In this document: positions 25,847 to 34,607 of the stretch, one piece after another
How the letters are laid out: every line of letters starts with the position of its first letter
Numbering within the stretch: position 1 is the stretch's first letter
Assembly (NCBI GenBank): GCA_024281675.1
Contig: JAMXAG010000009.1
Coordinates: 1 to 64,000 of the forward strand
Origin: Nitrosomonas sp.
Lineage (GTDB): Bacteria; Pseudomonadota; Gammaproteobacteria; Burkholderiales; Nitrosomonadaceae
Direction of reading: 5' to 3'
Length of the DNA: 64,000 nucleotides
The notes under the pieces: generated by a model
Database searches by the model: none
Seen by the model: only the letters and a program-made list of their open reading frames with translations
What the model was told of the DNA's origin: nothing
Position numbers and translations under genes: made by a program

Positions 25847-27916
25847 ATGCCAAAAACAACAAAAAAAGAATTTATAGCAAGTGGCAGTACCGTACTTTTA
25901 TCGCTGGGGATGGCAACAATCGTTCACGCCGCAGGCGTGCCAACACTGAATGAAGTCGTCGTAAAAGCCAATTCCAAAGAATTAATCGGAACCGCCAATT
26001 CTGCAAATGAAGGGACCGTTCTCAAGCGCCAATTAGACGCGCGTACCGTCTATCGTCCGGGAGAATTGCTCGAATCGGTGCCTGGATTGATTGTTACGCA
26101 GCATAGCGGTGAAGGAAAAGCGAATCAGTATTTTTTGCGAGGATTTAACCTGGATCATGGCACGGATGTGCGCATTTCTGTTGATGGCATGTTGGTTAAC
26201 CAACGTTCGCATGGACACGGCCAAGGCTGGGCGGATACTAATTTTATTATTCCAGAGTTAATCGGCGGTTTGCAGTATATGAAAGGCCCCTATTATGCAA
26301 GTCAGGGTGATTTTTCTTCTGCGGGTGCTGTCAGCTTGAATTATCTGGATAAATTACCGCAGGGGATTGCGACCTATGGATTGGGTCAGCAAGGATTTAT
26401 GCGCGGATTGGTAGCCAAGTCTCATGAAGTCGGTGCGGGAAACCTTCTGTATGCATTCGAGTTGTTGACTAAAGACGGGCCTTGGGTTAAACACGAGGAT
26501 TATAAGAAATTCAATGGTGTATTACGTTATAGTCAGGACAATGGGTCGACCAAATTTAATATTACCGCGATGGGGTATGGTGCGAAATGGAATGCAACCG
26601 ATCAAATACCTCAAAGAGGTGTGGAGAGTAGCTATGTTCCACGGTTAGGATCAATTGATCCTAGTAGTGGTGGTGAAACGCATCGTTTTAGTCTCTCGGG
26701 TGCGCTGCAACATGCCAGTCGTTTCGGTATGACGCATATCAATTTGTATACGCTGCATTCAAACTTGGCGCTATTTTCCAATTTTACGTATTTCCTGGAT
26801 GATCCGATCAATCGCGACCAGTTTTCACAAGTGGACAAACGTTTTCAATCGGCCATGAATGTTAGCCATTCATGGATCAACAAGGTGGCTGGCTTAGATG
26901 TTGAAAACACCGTCGGTGTACAATTTCAGAATGACGTGATTGATAATGGGCTGTTAAGCACAAAAGAACGCCGTACTTTATCAACGACGCGGAGTGACCA
27001 TATCAACCAGAACAGTGTCGGGTTGTTTTATCAAAATAGTATTCAGTGGTTGGAAAAGCTTCGCACGGTAGCCGGTGTACGCTCGGATTATTATTGGTTT
27101 GATGTTACCAGTCACTTGAATAAAGAAAATTCCGGCAATAGTTACGACAGTATGACCAATCCTAAGCTGGCTGTAATTTTGGGTCCATGGGTACAAACCG
27201 AGTTTTATTTTAACTATGGCAGCGGATTCCACAGCAATGATGCACGTGGAACTACCACCAAAGTAGATCCTAAAACCGGTGATTCGATCAATCCGGTCCA
27301 TCCGTTGGTGCGCTCAACAGGGTATGAAGTGGGTCTGCGCTCTGCGATTATTCCGGGATTGCAGGCTTCATTTGCGTTATTTCGTTTGGATATGGCTTCT
27401 GAATTGCTTTTTGTCGGCGATGCAGGAACGACTGTAGCCAGCCGTCCCAGCCAGCGTGAAGGTTTTGAGGTGTCGGCGTTTTATATGCCTAAGGATTGGC
27501 TCACCATCGATGTGGATTACGCACTCGCACTCGCACGTTTTAGCGATTTCGATCCGGCTGGTAATCATATTCCTGGCGCCATTAATGGGGTAGGGAAGCT
27601 GGCAGTTTCGGTTGACAATATCGGTCGCCTATTTGGTAGTATGCAAGTCCGTTATTTTGGTAAGCGCGCGCTCATCGAGGATAATAGTGTGCAATCAGAT
27701 AATACCGTAACACTCAATGGGCAAATCGGATACAAAATCAGCAACAATGTTCGAGTCATGCTACAAGGATTTAATTTATTGAACACACATGCGCACGCAA
27801 TTGATTATTTCTATACCTCCAGATTGCCGGGAGAGCCGGCTGGGGGTGTGGCAGACAAACATTTTCATCCGATTGAGACGCGTTCATTTCGGGTGAATAT
27901 AGTGGCCAATTTTTAG
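25847..27916 (+). CDS. TonB-dependent outer-membrane receptor, putative nickel uptake
   Basis: A 689-residue outer-membrane receptor: signal peptide (about 1-28), TonB box-like NEVVVKA, then the plug domain (LESVPGLIVTQHSGEGKANQYFLRGFN, DVRISVDGM) and a 22-strand barrel ending in aromatic NIVANF. Met 25847 is preferred over 25784, because the latter would abut operator 2 and precede the signal peptide by 21 residues. It carries His-rich stretches (RSHGHGQGW, HAHAIDYF) that could face metal. Control by NikR operators and divergence from a metal ABC operon suggest import of nickel chelates; the ligand is unproven. ExbD is in the window at 11558. Confidence 0.88.
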   Translation: MPKTTKKEFIASGSTVLLSLGMATIVHAAGVPTLNEVVVKANSKELIGTANSANEGTVLKRQLDARTVYRPGELLESVPGLIVTQHSGEGKANQYFLRGFNLDHGTDVRISVDGMLVNQRSHGHGQGWADTNFIIPELIGGLQYMKGPYYASQGDFSSAGAVSLNYLDKLPQGIATYGLGQQGFMRGLVAKSHEVGAGNLLYAFELLTKDGPWVKHEDYKKFNGVLRYSQDNGSTKFNITAMGYGAKWNATDQIPQRGVESSYVPRLGSIDPSSGGETHRFSLSGALQHASRFGMTHINLYTLHSNLALFSNFTYFLDDPINRDQFSQVDKRFQSAMNVSHSWINKVAGLDVENTVGVQFQNDVIDNGLLSTKERRTLSTTRSDHINQNSVGLFYQNSIQWLEKLRTVAGVRSDYYWFDVTSHLNKENSGNSYDSMTNPKLAVILGPWVQTEFYFNYGSGFHSNDARGTTTKVDPKTGDSINPVHPLVRSTGYEVGLRSAIIPGLQASFALFRLDMASELLFVGDAGTTVASRPSQREGFEVSAFYMPKDWLTIDVDYALALARFSDFDPAGNHIPGAINGVGKLAVSVDNIGRLFGSMQVRYFGKRALIEDNSVQSDNTVTLNGQIGYKISNNVRVMLQGFNLLNTHAHAIDYFYTSRLPGEPAGGVADKHFHPIETRSFRVNIVANF

Positions 27917-28002
27917 GGGTTTCTAGGATTAACAGTTATTATTCTGTGTTAGTTAAAATGAACTTCTTTTTTCATCGCTAAGGATTAATTCAAGGAAGAG
28001 AT

Positions 28003-28470
28003 ATGGAACGATTTACCGTTTCAATGGATGAAGAGCTTTTTGAGCAGTTTGACAAAATCGCCAGTGACAGGGGTTATGATAATCGCTCCGAAGCGATTCG
28101 TGATTTGGTGCGGGAATATCTGGAAGCTTCTCGCCTGCAAAAAGACAACAAAGGTTATTGCATCGCTACTTTGACCTATATCTATAATCATCATGAGCGG
28201 GATTTGGCAGCATTAGTGACATCTTCCCACCATGAACATCATGACATTACACTATCCAGCATGCATGTGCATATGGATCACGATAATTGCCTTGAGGTCG
28301 TGATTTTGCGCGGCGCCATTCAAGATGTACGGTTCTTTGCTAACAAAGTGATCGCCAAAAGCGGCGTTCGCCACGGTAAATTACATATTGTGCCGATTGA
28401 AGTGTCGGAAGCTTCTCATCCACATGCCAACAATGCGCATAAGCATACCCATAGCAGTCCACGAACATAG
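28003..28470 (+). CDS. nikR: Nickel-responsive regulator NikR
   Basis: A 155-residue metal-sensing repressor. Residues 1-45 form the ribbon-helix-helix DNA-binding domain (MERFTVSMDEELFEQFDKIA, then RSEAIRDLVREYL). The ACT-like domain contains the nickel ligands in HVHMDHDNC (about 88-96), with a His donor just upstream in SSHHEHHD. A His-rich C-terminal tail (HPHANNAHKHTHSS) extends beyond the usual family length. AAGGAAG precedes the ATG. It follows the TonB receptor by 86 bases and likely controls it through the two operators at 25703-25778. Confidence 0.95.
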   Translation: MERFTVSMDEELFEQFDKIASDRGYDNRSEAIRDLVREYLEASRLQKDNKGYCIATLTYIYNHHERDLAALVTSSHHEHHDITLSSMHVHMDHDNCLEVVILRGAIQDVRFFANKVIAKSGVRHGKLHIVPIEVSEASHPHANNAHKHTHSSPRT

Positions 28471-28505
28471 TAGGCCATTGAAAAACTATCTGTATTGCCG
28501 AGGTG

Positions 28506-29735
28506 CTACCATCCCGCCAAATAGGTGTTCATCAGACTGGAAGAACTTCCATAAAGCTCGGCAATGCTATGGCGGTCAAACCTTAATTTTCTTAATTTTA
28601 CTGGGTTCGTAGGCAATATTTCTTTGGTTTCAAAATTAAACTGAATCAATGGCGTGACATGGTGGGCATTAATATAGAGATCGCCAGATTCATCTGCATT
28701 GGAAACCGGATCGTGAATGTCTGCAATGACGTGAATGAGTTCGGCGATTTTTTCTGCTGGCAGTGTAATCGTGTAGGTATCAAAAAAATCATCGGGAACG
28801 GGAGAGGAATTGAATGCAAAAGCTTCTAAACCTAATGTTGCTCCGACGGCTTGCGCGAGTCCACCGCCAAGCGAATGGCCTGCCACAATAATTTTAGTGC
28901 CTGGATATCGATTGATTACATCGAGAGCAAAGTTGAAAGCGTGTTTAAATTGATCGCTAACAGTTCCCGTCGCGATGGCGGTATCCGCTGTGACATCGCG
29001 GAGGAAATTCTCGGTCTCTTTGAGTGAACAGGGAAAATCACAGGTTTCTGTGCCACGAAAAATCAGTGCGATTTCTTTGGGATTGGTATTCTGATTCTCG
29101 TAGAGACCTGCATCCATGCCGGAGCTTCTACTTTTGGTTTCGATTAAATTCCAAGTGCCCACCGTAGTATTATCAAAGTCATACACTAAGTCGGCCAATT
29201 GCATATAAGGCAGGGAACGGCCAAGTAGGTCCGCTGCTCGGCGCTCTTCGGGAGCTAACATGCCAAAAGGTTTCCAGTCTCTACCTGCAACATAATCGGG
29301 GTTGATGTAGATAGAAACCTGGTTAAGCTGAAAGATTGTTTCGCTAATATCGGGCATGAGGCTAAGGCTGACATGATAACGCTCAGTACCAAATTGTTTT
29401 GGGATATCAATTTTGGGCATATTCAAGATGCCGGTTGCCGATGTAAATGTTGGGCTATGTGGCTCAGCAGGCATGTTATCCAGTTCAATGCCAGTCAACA
29501 GGAATTGATTGCTTAGTTCTGGATTGCCGCTACCTAACCATTGCAATGTGCCTTTATAAATATTGGAATCATTGGGGTCGATCATGGCTACTTTTTGTAA
29601 ACAAACTAAGCTCATGGTATCCAGATAGCTTGCGGGTACTATCGATTTCGAACACTCTTCCGATAGTGCGTAGGTTACAGAAGCGACAGAGAATAGGCTA
29701 ACAAAGCTAATAAATTTTGCTGCAGCAAGTTTCAT
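28506..29735 (-). CDS. Secreted lipase, class 3 type
   Basis: A 409-residue exported protein with a signal peptide (about 1-24). It has an alpha/beta-hydrolase lipase domain with the nucleophile elbow GHSLGGGLAQAVG near residue 285. ALIFRGTE near 226 forms the oxyanion-side strand, DIHDPVSN near 340 a candidate Asp, and FDRHSIAELYG near the end a candidate His. This order fits the fungal-type class 3 lipase family; the lipid substrate is unknown. It converges on nikR. The gene upstream on the same strand encodes a CNP1-like lipoprotein. Confidence 0.85.
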   Translation of the reverse strand: MKLAAAKFISFVSLFSVASVTYALSEECSKSIVPASYLDTMSLVCLQKVAMIDPNDSNIYKGTLQWLGSGNPELSNQFLLTGIELDNMPAEPHSPTFTSATGILNMPKIDIPKQFGTERYHVSLSLMPDISETIFQLNQVSIYINPDYVAGRDWKPFGMLAPEERRAADLLGRSLPYMQLADLVYDFDNTTVGTWNLIETKSRSSGMDAGLYENQNTNPKEIALIFRGTETCDFPCSLKETENFLRDVTADTAIATGTVSDQFKHAFNFALDVINRYPGTKIIVAGHSLGGGLAQAVGATLGLEAFAFNSSPVPDDFFDTYTITLPAEKIAELIHVIADIHDPVSNADESGDLYINAHHVTPLIQFNFETKEILPTNPVKLRKLRFDRHSIAELYGSSSSLMNTYLAGW

Positions 29736-29801
29736 AGTAATTGAGTATCCGGTAATTTGAATAACGCTATGTTTTTCAAGAAAGTTTTTCTGTGTCGGTG
29801 A

Positions 29802-30314
29802 TCAGCGAGGCATACTCGAATGAAAACCTGCTTTTAACGCGCGAATAGCGTCTTCACTGTTTCTGACTATTTGTCGGTTCGGGCAAAAGATATTTTTGGC
29901 TAGTTCTCTCTGTGCGTAAAACTGCCTAACATAGGTTAGCTTCTCCCATTCTGATACACGTGGTTCTGCCCAAGTTTTGTCATTGCGTCCGAGTGCGTAA
30001 AGTTTTCTTTCAGTGGTCGCACAGCGGATTCCTTCATAACTGATATTTAAAGCACCGGAGGAAGATTTGACGACTAAACTGAATCGGATCACGCCATCTT
30101 CAACAACATTGATAGAAGCGGGGTCAATGAGGTACTGATTGCCGGTAATGGCACCGCCCGCATCGAATTCCAACAAATTGCTGGTATCGGGATAAGGTGG
30201 CAATTGCGTCGCGCGTTCGACCCAAGTCTTTTCGTCTTCAAATTGGTCTTTGAATGTTTTGTTGGCGCAAGCAGCCAATGTCAAACAACAGATCAATATG
30301 ACGAGTAATTTCAT
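29802..30314 (-). CDS. CNP1-like family lipoprotein
   Basis: A 170-residue predicted lipoprotein with lipobox LAAC (Cys16), matching the CNP1-like family (KTWVERATQLPPYPD, EFDAGGAITGNQYLIDPASI, ISYEGIRCATTERKLYALG). The function is not known. It overlaps the DUF3501 gene by four bases, so it belongs to the rubrerythrin cluster operon. The family often sits beside DUF3501 and the Fe-S protein in Betaproteobacteria, by recall. Confidence 0.85.
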   Translation of the reverse strand: MKLLVILICCLTLAACANKTFKDQFEDEKTWVERATQLPPYPDTSNLLEFDAGGAITGNQYLIDPASINVVEDGVIRFSLVVKSSSGALNISYEGIRCATTERKLYALGRNDKTWAEPRVSEWEKLTYVRQFYAQRELAKNIFCPNRQIVRNSEDAIRALKAGFHSSMPR

Positions 30315-30901
30315 GTTTCAACTAGGTCGTTTAACAGGGAGGTACGCGTATCGCCTTGGATGCTGTCGACTGTCACAGAATAAGCCGGGTGAGTAACACC
30401 CATACTCAGCGTTGCATTTTGATGCAAAGCAAGGATCATTTCAGGGGTGAGTTCAAAGCGCAGAAAATGTACAGAAGAAGTCTTATCGGAATTTTCACGC
30501 TCGATATCCTCGTCAGCAATCGCGAATACTGCAGCGGATTCACCTACCTTGACCCATACCTGGTCTTCGATACCCACCATGTCCGCTAATTTCTGGGCAC
30601 GTTCAGCCGGATCCGGGTATTCGATCATCATCGTAACTTTCCAGTTGTGCCCATCCGGGATCAATGGCGTATAAGTTTCGAGTTCGTGGTTGATTTCCGC
30701 TTCTTGAAAAATACGCTCAGCAAATAGCATTTCCTGAATTTGATACCGTATGGTCAATGCATCTTCAAAAATCAGCGAAATATTTCCCCCTAAAGCCACT
30801 TTACGGGGTTTTTTGTGCGCCATGACCTGATTTCGAAAATCATTGCGCACTTTGGCATACGCTTCTAATGTCAATAAGCTGTCTCGGGTAACGGTTTTCA
30901 T
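30311..30901 (-). CDS. DUF3501 family protein
   Basis: A 196-residue cytoplasmic protein of DUF3501. Recognisable parts are VALGGNISLIFEDALTIRYQIQEML (about 36-60), AEINHELETYTPLIPDG near 67-83, and HFLRFELTPEM near 144. No catalytic motif is evident. It overlaps the upstream Fe-S protein gene by four bases, and the downstream CNP1 gene likewise. Tight coupling suggests a complex or pathway with the Fe-S protein and rubrerythrin. Confidence 0.85.
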   Translation of the reverse strand: MKTVTRDSLLTLEAYAKVRNDFRNQVMAHKKPRKVALGGNISLIFEDALTIRYQIQEMLFAERIFQEAEINHELETYTPLIPDGHNWKVTMMIEYPDPAERAQKLADMVGIEDQVWVKVGESAAVFAIADEDIERENSDKTSSVHFLRFELTPEMILALHQNATLSMGVTHPAYSVTVDSIQGDTRTSLLNDLVET

Positions 30902-32316
30902 GTTTTTTCCTCGGAAGCATGCGTTTGCGCAGACAAAACTTGCAGTCCTGGAATGGCTTGTTGATTGTCGTCATAACCATAAGCCATGCGTAGTAAACTC
31001 AGTGGGTGCAATTTTTGCGCTGTTTTATTACCGCCGTTTTCGCACATGCCTTGTTCAATATGACGTGCCGCTATGGCGCAGTCGGAGCTAATATAATCCG
31101 GTTTGGGGGTGGCCATTTGTTTGAAAACCGGGCGGCCGATTTTCATCGAGTCTGCAAAGTATTCACTTTTCACGCCCCAAGTACCATCATGCCCGGAACA
31201 CCGTTCTACCGTAGTGATCGTTGTTCCTGGGATCAATTGCAACACATCGCGCGTTTTTTTGCCGATATTTTGTACCCGTTGATGGCAGGGAATGTGATAC
31301 GAAACATTGTTCAATGGTTGTTTGAAATCCGTTTTGAGCAGCTTGTCTTGATGTCTGAGCAATAGGTATTCAAATGGATCAAACATGGCAGCCGCAACGG
31401 TTTGTACCGCAGTATCCTCAGGAAACAATAGCGGGAGTTCCTGTTTGTACATTAAAACACAAGAAGGAATCGCAGAAATAATGGCATAACCTTGTTGTGC
31501 AAATTTCAAGAGATGCGGGATATTTCGATTTTTCAGTGCTTCTACCGCCGGTAAATCGCCTAATTCGAGTTTTGGCATACCGCAGCATGCTTCTTGTTCC
31601 ACTAAACACGTTGAAATCTCATTATGCGCAAGGATTTGCAGCAAATCATGGCCAATACCAGGTTCGTTGTAATTAACATAGCAGGTTGCATAAATCGCTA
31701 CTTTTCCGGGTGTTTTGTTCCCATCTTTTACTGTGTAATTAGCATCCGGTTGTGCATGGGAACGAAATTGATGTGCTGTGTATTCGGGAAGTTTTCTGTC
31801 AGCATGTATGCCTAACGTGCTATCCAATACCTTACGAGCAAGTGGCGCATTGTTTAACGTGTTAACGATTGGCGCGACAACTGGATTGGCATTGATTTTT
31901 CCCAATAAGTCGGTATTGGATAATAACTTGTCGCGAAAACCAGCACCGGATTGCTGATATTTAACCGCTTTGGCACGTAGCATGAGATGTGGAAAATCTA
32001 TGTTCCATTCATGCGGTGGTACATATGGGCATTTGGTCATAAAACACATGTCGCACAGGTAGCAGTGATCGACTACTTCCTGATAACGATGTTTATCAAC
32101 ACCATCGATTTCGCCCGTTGAACCTTCATCAATCAAATCAAAGAGGCGTGGAAAAGCTGTACAGAGGTTGACGCACCGGCGACAGCCGTGGCAAACATTA
32201 AACACACGTTCCATTTCCTGTTGCAATTTTTCTGAATCGTAGAAATTTGCATTTTTCCAGTCTAATGGGTGACGCTTAGGGGCTTCTAAACTACCTTCGC
32301 GAGATGCCATAGTCAA
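30898..32316 (-). CDS. Fe-S oxidoreductase (GlpC/HdrB-like)
   Basis: A 472-residue iron-sulfur protein with two 4Fe-4S motifs: CHGCRRCVNLC (about 39-49) and CYLCDMCFMTKC (near 86-97). Two CCG-type domains include EACCGMPKLELGD near 241 and a C-terminal CSGHDGTWG / SSDCAIAARH. The architecture resembles GlpC and heterodisulfide-reductase HdrB/D proteins, which pass electrons to or from quinones or thiols. With rubrerythrin upstream it may supply electrons to peroxide reduction; this is inference from gene order. A hairpin between this gene and rubrerythrin may modulate read-through. Confidence 0.88.
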   Translation of the reverse strand: MTMASREGSLEAPKRHPLDWKNANFYDSEKLQQEMERVFNVCHGCRRCVNLCTAFPRLFDLIDEGSTGEIDGVDKHRYQEVVDHCYLCDMCFMTKCPYVPPHEWNIDFPHLMLRAKAVKYQQSGAGFRDKLLSNTDLLGKINANPVVAPIVNTLNNAPLARKVLDSTLGIHADRKLPEYTAHQFRSHAQPDANYTVKDGNKTPGKVAIYATCYVNYNEPGIGHDLLQILAHNEISTCLVEQEACCGMPKLELGDLPAVEALKNRNIPHLLKFAQQGYAIISAIPSCVLMYKQELPLLFPEDTAVQTVAAAMFDPFEYLLLRHQDKLLKTDFKQPLNNVSYHIPCHQRVQNIGKKTRDVLQLIPGTTITTVERCSGHDGTWGVKSEYFADSMKIGRPVFKQMATPKPDYISSDCAIAARHIEQGMCENGGNKTAQKLHPLSLLRMAYGYDDNQQAIPGLQVLSAQTHASEEKT

Positions 32317-32346
32317 TGATTTTTTAGGCAGAAGTATTTTCTAACT

Positions 32347-32383
32347 GTAAGATTCGTCGAAAGGGCATTTCAACGAATCTTAC
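32347..32383. repeat. 11-bp hairpin between rubrerythrin and Fe-S genes
   Basis: GTAAGATTCGT (32347-32357) pairs perfectly with ACGAATCTTAC (32373-32383), with a 15-base loop. There is no T-run after it on the minus strand, so it more likely protects the 3' end of the rubrerythrin message or partly terminates transcription. Confidence 0.55.
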
Positions 32384-32393
32384 GTGTGGTTAA

Positions 32394-32415
32394 TAATTAC
32401 TGGAATTAGTAATTA
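32394..32415. repeat. 8-bp AT-rich hairpin at rubrerythrin stop
   Basis: TAATTACT (32394-32401) and AGTAATTA (32408-32415) flank a six-base loop and overlap the rubrerythrin stop codon. Together with the GC-richer hairpin beyond it, it separates the first gene from the rest of the cluster. Confidence 0.45.
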
Positions 32416-32832
32416 ATCGGTCAAGCCATCCAATGCACGTTGAAAGCGATTGGCATGCGAACGTTCAGCTTTGGCTAAGGTTTCAAACCAATCGGCAATT
32501 TCATCAAAGCCTTCTTCACGAGCGATTTTAGTCATGCCAGGATACATATCGGTATATTCATGTGTTTCACCGGCAATGGCGGTTTTTAGATTATCGCGTG
32601 TTGGACCAAAACTCAATCCTGTCGCTGGATCTCCACAAGTTTCAAGATATTCCAAATGGCCATGAGCATGCCCAGTTTCACCTTCGGCAGTAGAGCGGAA
32701 TACAGCGGCGACATCATTTTGTCCTTCCACGTCAGCTTTAGCAGCAAAATATAGGTAGCGGCGATTGGCTTGCGATTCACCCGCAAATGCGGCTTTTAAG
32801 TTGGTTTCAGTTCTAGATCCTTTGAGTTCCAT
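32413..32832 (-). CDS. Rubrerythrin (ferritin-like domain only)
   Basis: A 139-residue di-iron protein of the rubrerythrin type. The ligand residues appear in [15 protein letters not shown] (about 15-29), [16 protein letters not shown] near 48-63, [15 protein letters not shown] near 86-100, and [15 protein letters not shown] near 116-130. It lacks the C-terminal rubredoxin domain, so it needs an external electron donor; the Fe-S protein downstream is a candidate. Such proteins reduce hydrogen peroxide. A well-placed GGAGAAATAATT precedes the start. Confidence 0.93.
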   Translation of the reverse strand: MELKGSRTETNLKAAFAGESQANRRYLYFAAKADVEGQNDVAAVFRSTAEGETGHAHGHLEYLETCGDPATGLSFGPTRDNLKTAIAGETHEYTDMYPGMTKIAREEGFDEIADWFETLAKAERSHANRFQRALDGLTD

Positions 32833-33186
32833 AATTATTTCTCCTTTTTGAATGAATAATGCAGTATCTTTTCGATTTTTTGTTATGCATATTTAAAATA
32901 TACTCAGAATGACGAAAGAAAGCGAAAGTGCTGGATGATATGTGTGTTGCAACAACATTAAATAACTACAGCAGTAGCACCAATCTTTCTAGCCTTTCTT
33001 TGAGAGCGCACCAGTATACATGTTAATCCATGTGAAAAAAGACTATCGAAGGGATTGGAAATTGTCAACTGCTATCTCAGTTATCGGAAATGAAAATAAT
33101 GCAATGAAATGGAAGCAGTTCAGATAGCTCTGATTGATTATTCATAGCTAGTCTTTTTGAAAGTATCTTTATGTAGAGGAGCCCAT
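32833..33186. other. Intergenic region upstream of the possible cassette gene
   Basis: About 354 bases without a reading frame of note. It must hold the rubrerythrin promoter on one side and that of the orphan gene on the other. No GTTRRRY integron core site could be found here, so the left border of the putative cassette is not visible. Confidence 0.5.
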
Positions 33187-33573
33187 ATGCCAATAGCCAA
33201 AATTACATTCAATAGCCTTATCCAAGATTCTCAGGAGTACGGGAGCGATGATCAGCACATGATTTCGAGAGCTTTCTTTTCAATAGAAATAGACGGAAAT
33301 GAAGCAATTGAGAGTTATGTTAGTATAAAGCAAACAGTTGGAACTGATTTTGAAACAGCGTCCCTTGAGGTTTCTCGACCGTATGGATATAGTGGTCCTT
33401 TCAACTACACGGCTTTCCGTCAAATAGTCGAATCTTATTATCGTGGCTTGGTTGGCAAAGGCGGATCTGGAATTTCTATCAGTGGTGAAGGCAATATTAG
33501 AATGCTGGATAATCGTTTTGGAAAGAGGGTTGTGTGCGAGATTGAGGTCAGTAAAGAGAGTCCTACTTGGTAA
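33187..33573 (+). CDS. Hypothetical protein, possible integron-cassette gene
   Basis: A 128-residue protein of unknown family. It has no signal peptide and no membrane segment. Features are ISRAFFSIEIDGNEAIESYVSI, then SRPYGYSGPFNYTAFRQIVE, then a Gly-rich GKGGSGISISGEGN and a C-terminal RVVCEIEV, suggesting a compact beta-rich fold. The start follows AGGAG five bases before the ATG; a longer reading lacks it. An attC-like inverted repeat begins ten bases after the stop, as in mobile gene cassettes. The neighbours (rubrerythrin, xthA) are core genes, so it looks inserted. Confidence 0.65.
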   Translation: MPIAKITFNSLIQDSQEYGSDDQHMISRAFFSIEIDGNEAIESYVSIKQTVGTDFETASLEVSRPYGYSGPFNYTAFRQIVESYYRGLVGKGGSGISISGEGNIRMLDNRFGKRVVCEIEVSKESPTW

Positions 33574-33581
33574 AACATAAC

Positions 33582-33636
33582 AAAACACCAACGGGATAGC
33601 ATTAGTACTGCACATTAACTCCAGCGTTAGGTGTTT
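33582..33636 (+). repeat. attC-like site (putative integron cassette recombination site)
   Basis: The right arm contains GCGTTAGGTGTTT with the core GTTAGGT (33626-33632), matching the integron consensus GTTRRRY. The left arm AAAACACCAACG (33582-33593) is its reverse complement apart from one missing base. The centre is short (about 30 bases) and its inner arms (GGGATAG versus TTAACTCC) pair only partly. The whole is shorter than most attC sites, so it may be a degenerate site. It lies just after the orphan gene's stop. Confidence 0.5.
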
Positions 33637-33833
33637 CCATTATTAACCGAACGAAATATGTTTGAAATTAAATCGGTCTGCTTTTCTGATTATTGTGGTG
33701 ACCGGAAATCATCAGCTGCCATTTCCCTCAGTACGTGAAGCTGCCTTACCATAACCACTGAAGTCGTTTTCTTTAGTGGGCAGCGTACCTCAAGATACAG
33801 ATTAATAATTGAATCGGAGTTTCTTTAAAACTT

Positions 33834-34607
33834 ATGAAAATTGCAACCTGGAACGTCAATTCACTTAAAGTGAGATTGCCGCATGTCATAGATTGGCTAA
33901 CCAGTTGTCAGCCTGATATCTTATGCTTGCAAGAAACAAAGCTAATCGATGACAATTTTCCGCATGACGAAATTCGCGCACTTGGTTATCACTGTTTGTT
34001 TAGTGGACAAAAGACCTATAACGGCGTAGCGATTTTAAGCCGGCAAGCGGGGAGTGATAAAGTTTCTGATATCCCACAGTTTTGCGATGAACAAAGGCGA
34101 GTCATTGCCGCCACGTATGGTGATTTTCGGGTCGTTTGCATCTATGTACCCAACGGAGAATCGGTGGAGTCACATAAGTATCAATATAAATTACAATGGT
34201 TAGATGCGCTTAAAGGCTGGCTAGAACAAGAATTGTGCCAATATGATCAACTGATCGTATTGGGTGATTTTAATATTGCACCGGAAGATCGCGATGTCCA
34301 TGACCCGGAAGCCTGGCGTGACAAAGTGTTATGCAGTGAACCAGAACGCGATGCTTTTAAGCGTTTGCTGAATATGGGATTGCAGGATAGTTTTCGTTTG
34401 TTTGATCAAGCTGAAAAATCCTATACGTGGTGGGATTATCGTATGATGGCTTTTCGTTTGAATCGAGGATTGCGGATCGATCATATTTTAATCAGTGATG
34501 CATTGGCTAAAAATTGCGTAGCTTGTACTATCGATAAGCAGCCGCGAAAACTAGAGCGACCTTCGGATCATGCGCCAGTCACCGTTGAAGTTGCTGTTAA
34601 GGGGTAG
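33834..34607 (+). CDS. xthA: Exodeoxyribonuclease III
   Basis: A 257-residue AP endonuclease and 3'-5' exonuclease for base-excision repair. Motifs are MKIATWNVNSLKVRLPHV (Asn7), DILCLQETKLID (Glu34), VCIYVPNGESVES near 101-113, VLGDFNIAPEDRDVHDP near 144-160 and SDHAPVTVEV (terminal Asp-His). All catalytic residues are present. Its 3' end overlaps the convergent DUF4124 gene by 11 bases. Confidence 0.96.
   Translation: MKIATWNVNSLKVRLPHVIDWLTSCQPDILCLQETKLIDDNFPHDEIRALGYHCLFSGQKTYNGVAILSRQAGSDKVSDIPQFCDEQRRVIAATYGDFRVVCIYVPNGESVESHKYQYKLQWLDALKGWLEQELCQYDQLIVLGDFNIAPEDRDVHDPEAWRDKVLCSEPERDAFKRLLNMGLQDSFRLFDQAEKSYTWWDYRMMAFRLNRGLRIDHILISDALAKNCVACTIDKQPRKLERPSDHAPVTVEVAVKG

Noticed and set aside
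34597-34607. Eleven-base overlap of xthA and the DUF4124 gene taken as a possible frameshift.
   Set aside because: Both proteins have normal ends, and the genes converge; a simple overlap of stop regions is enough.
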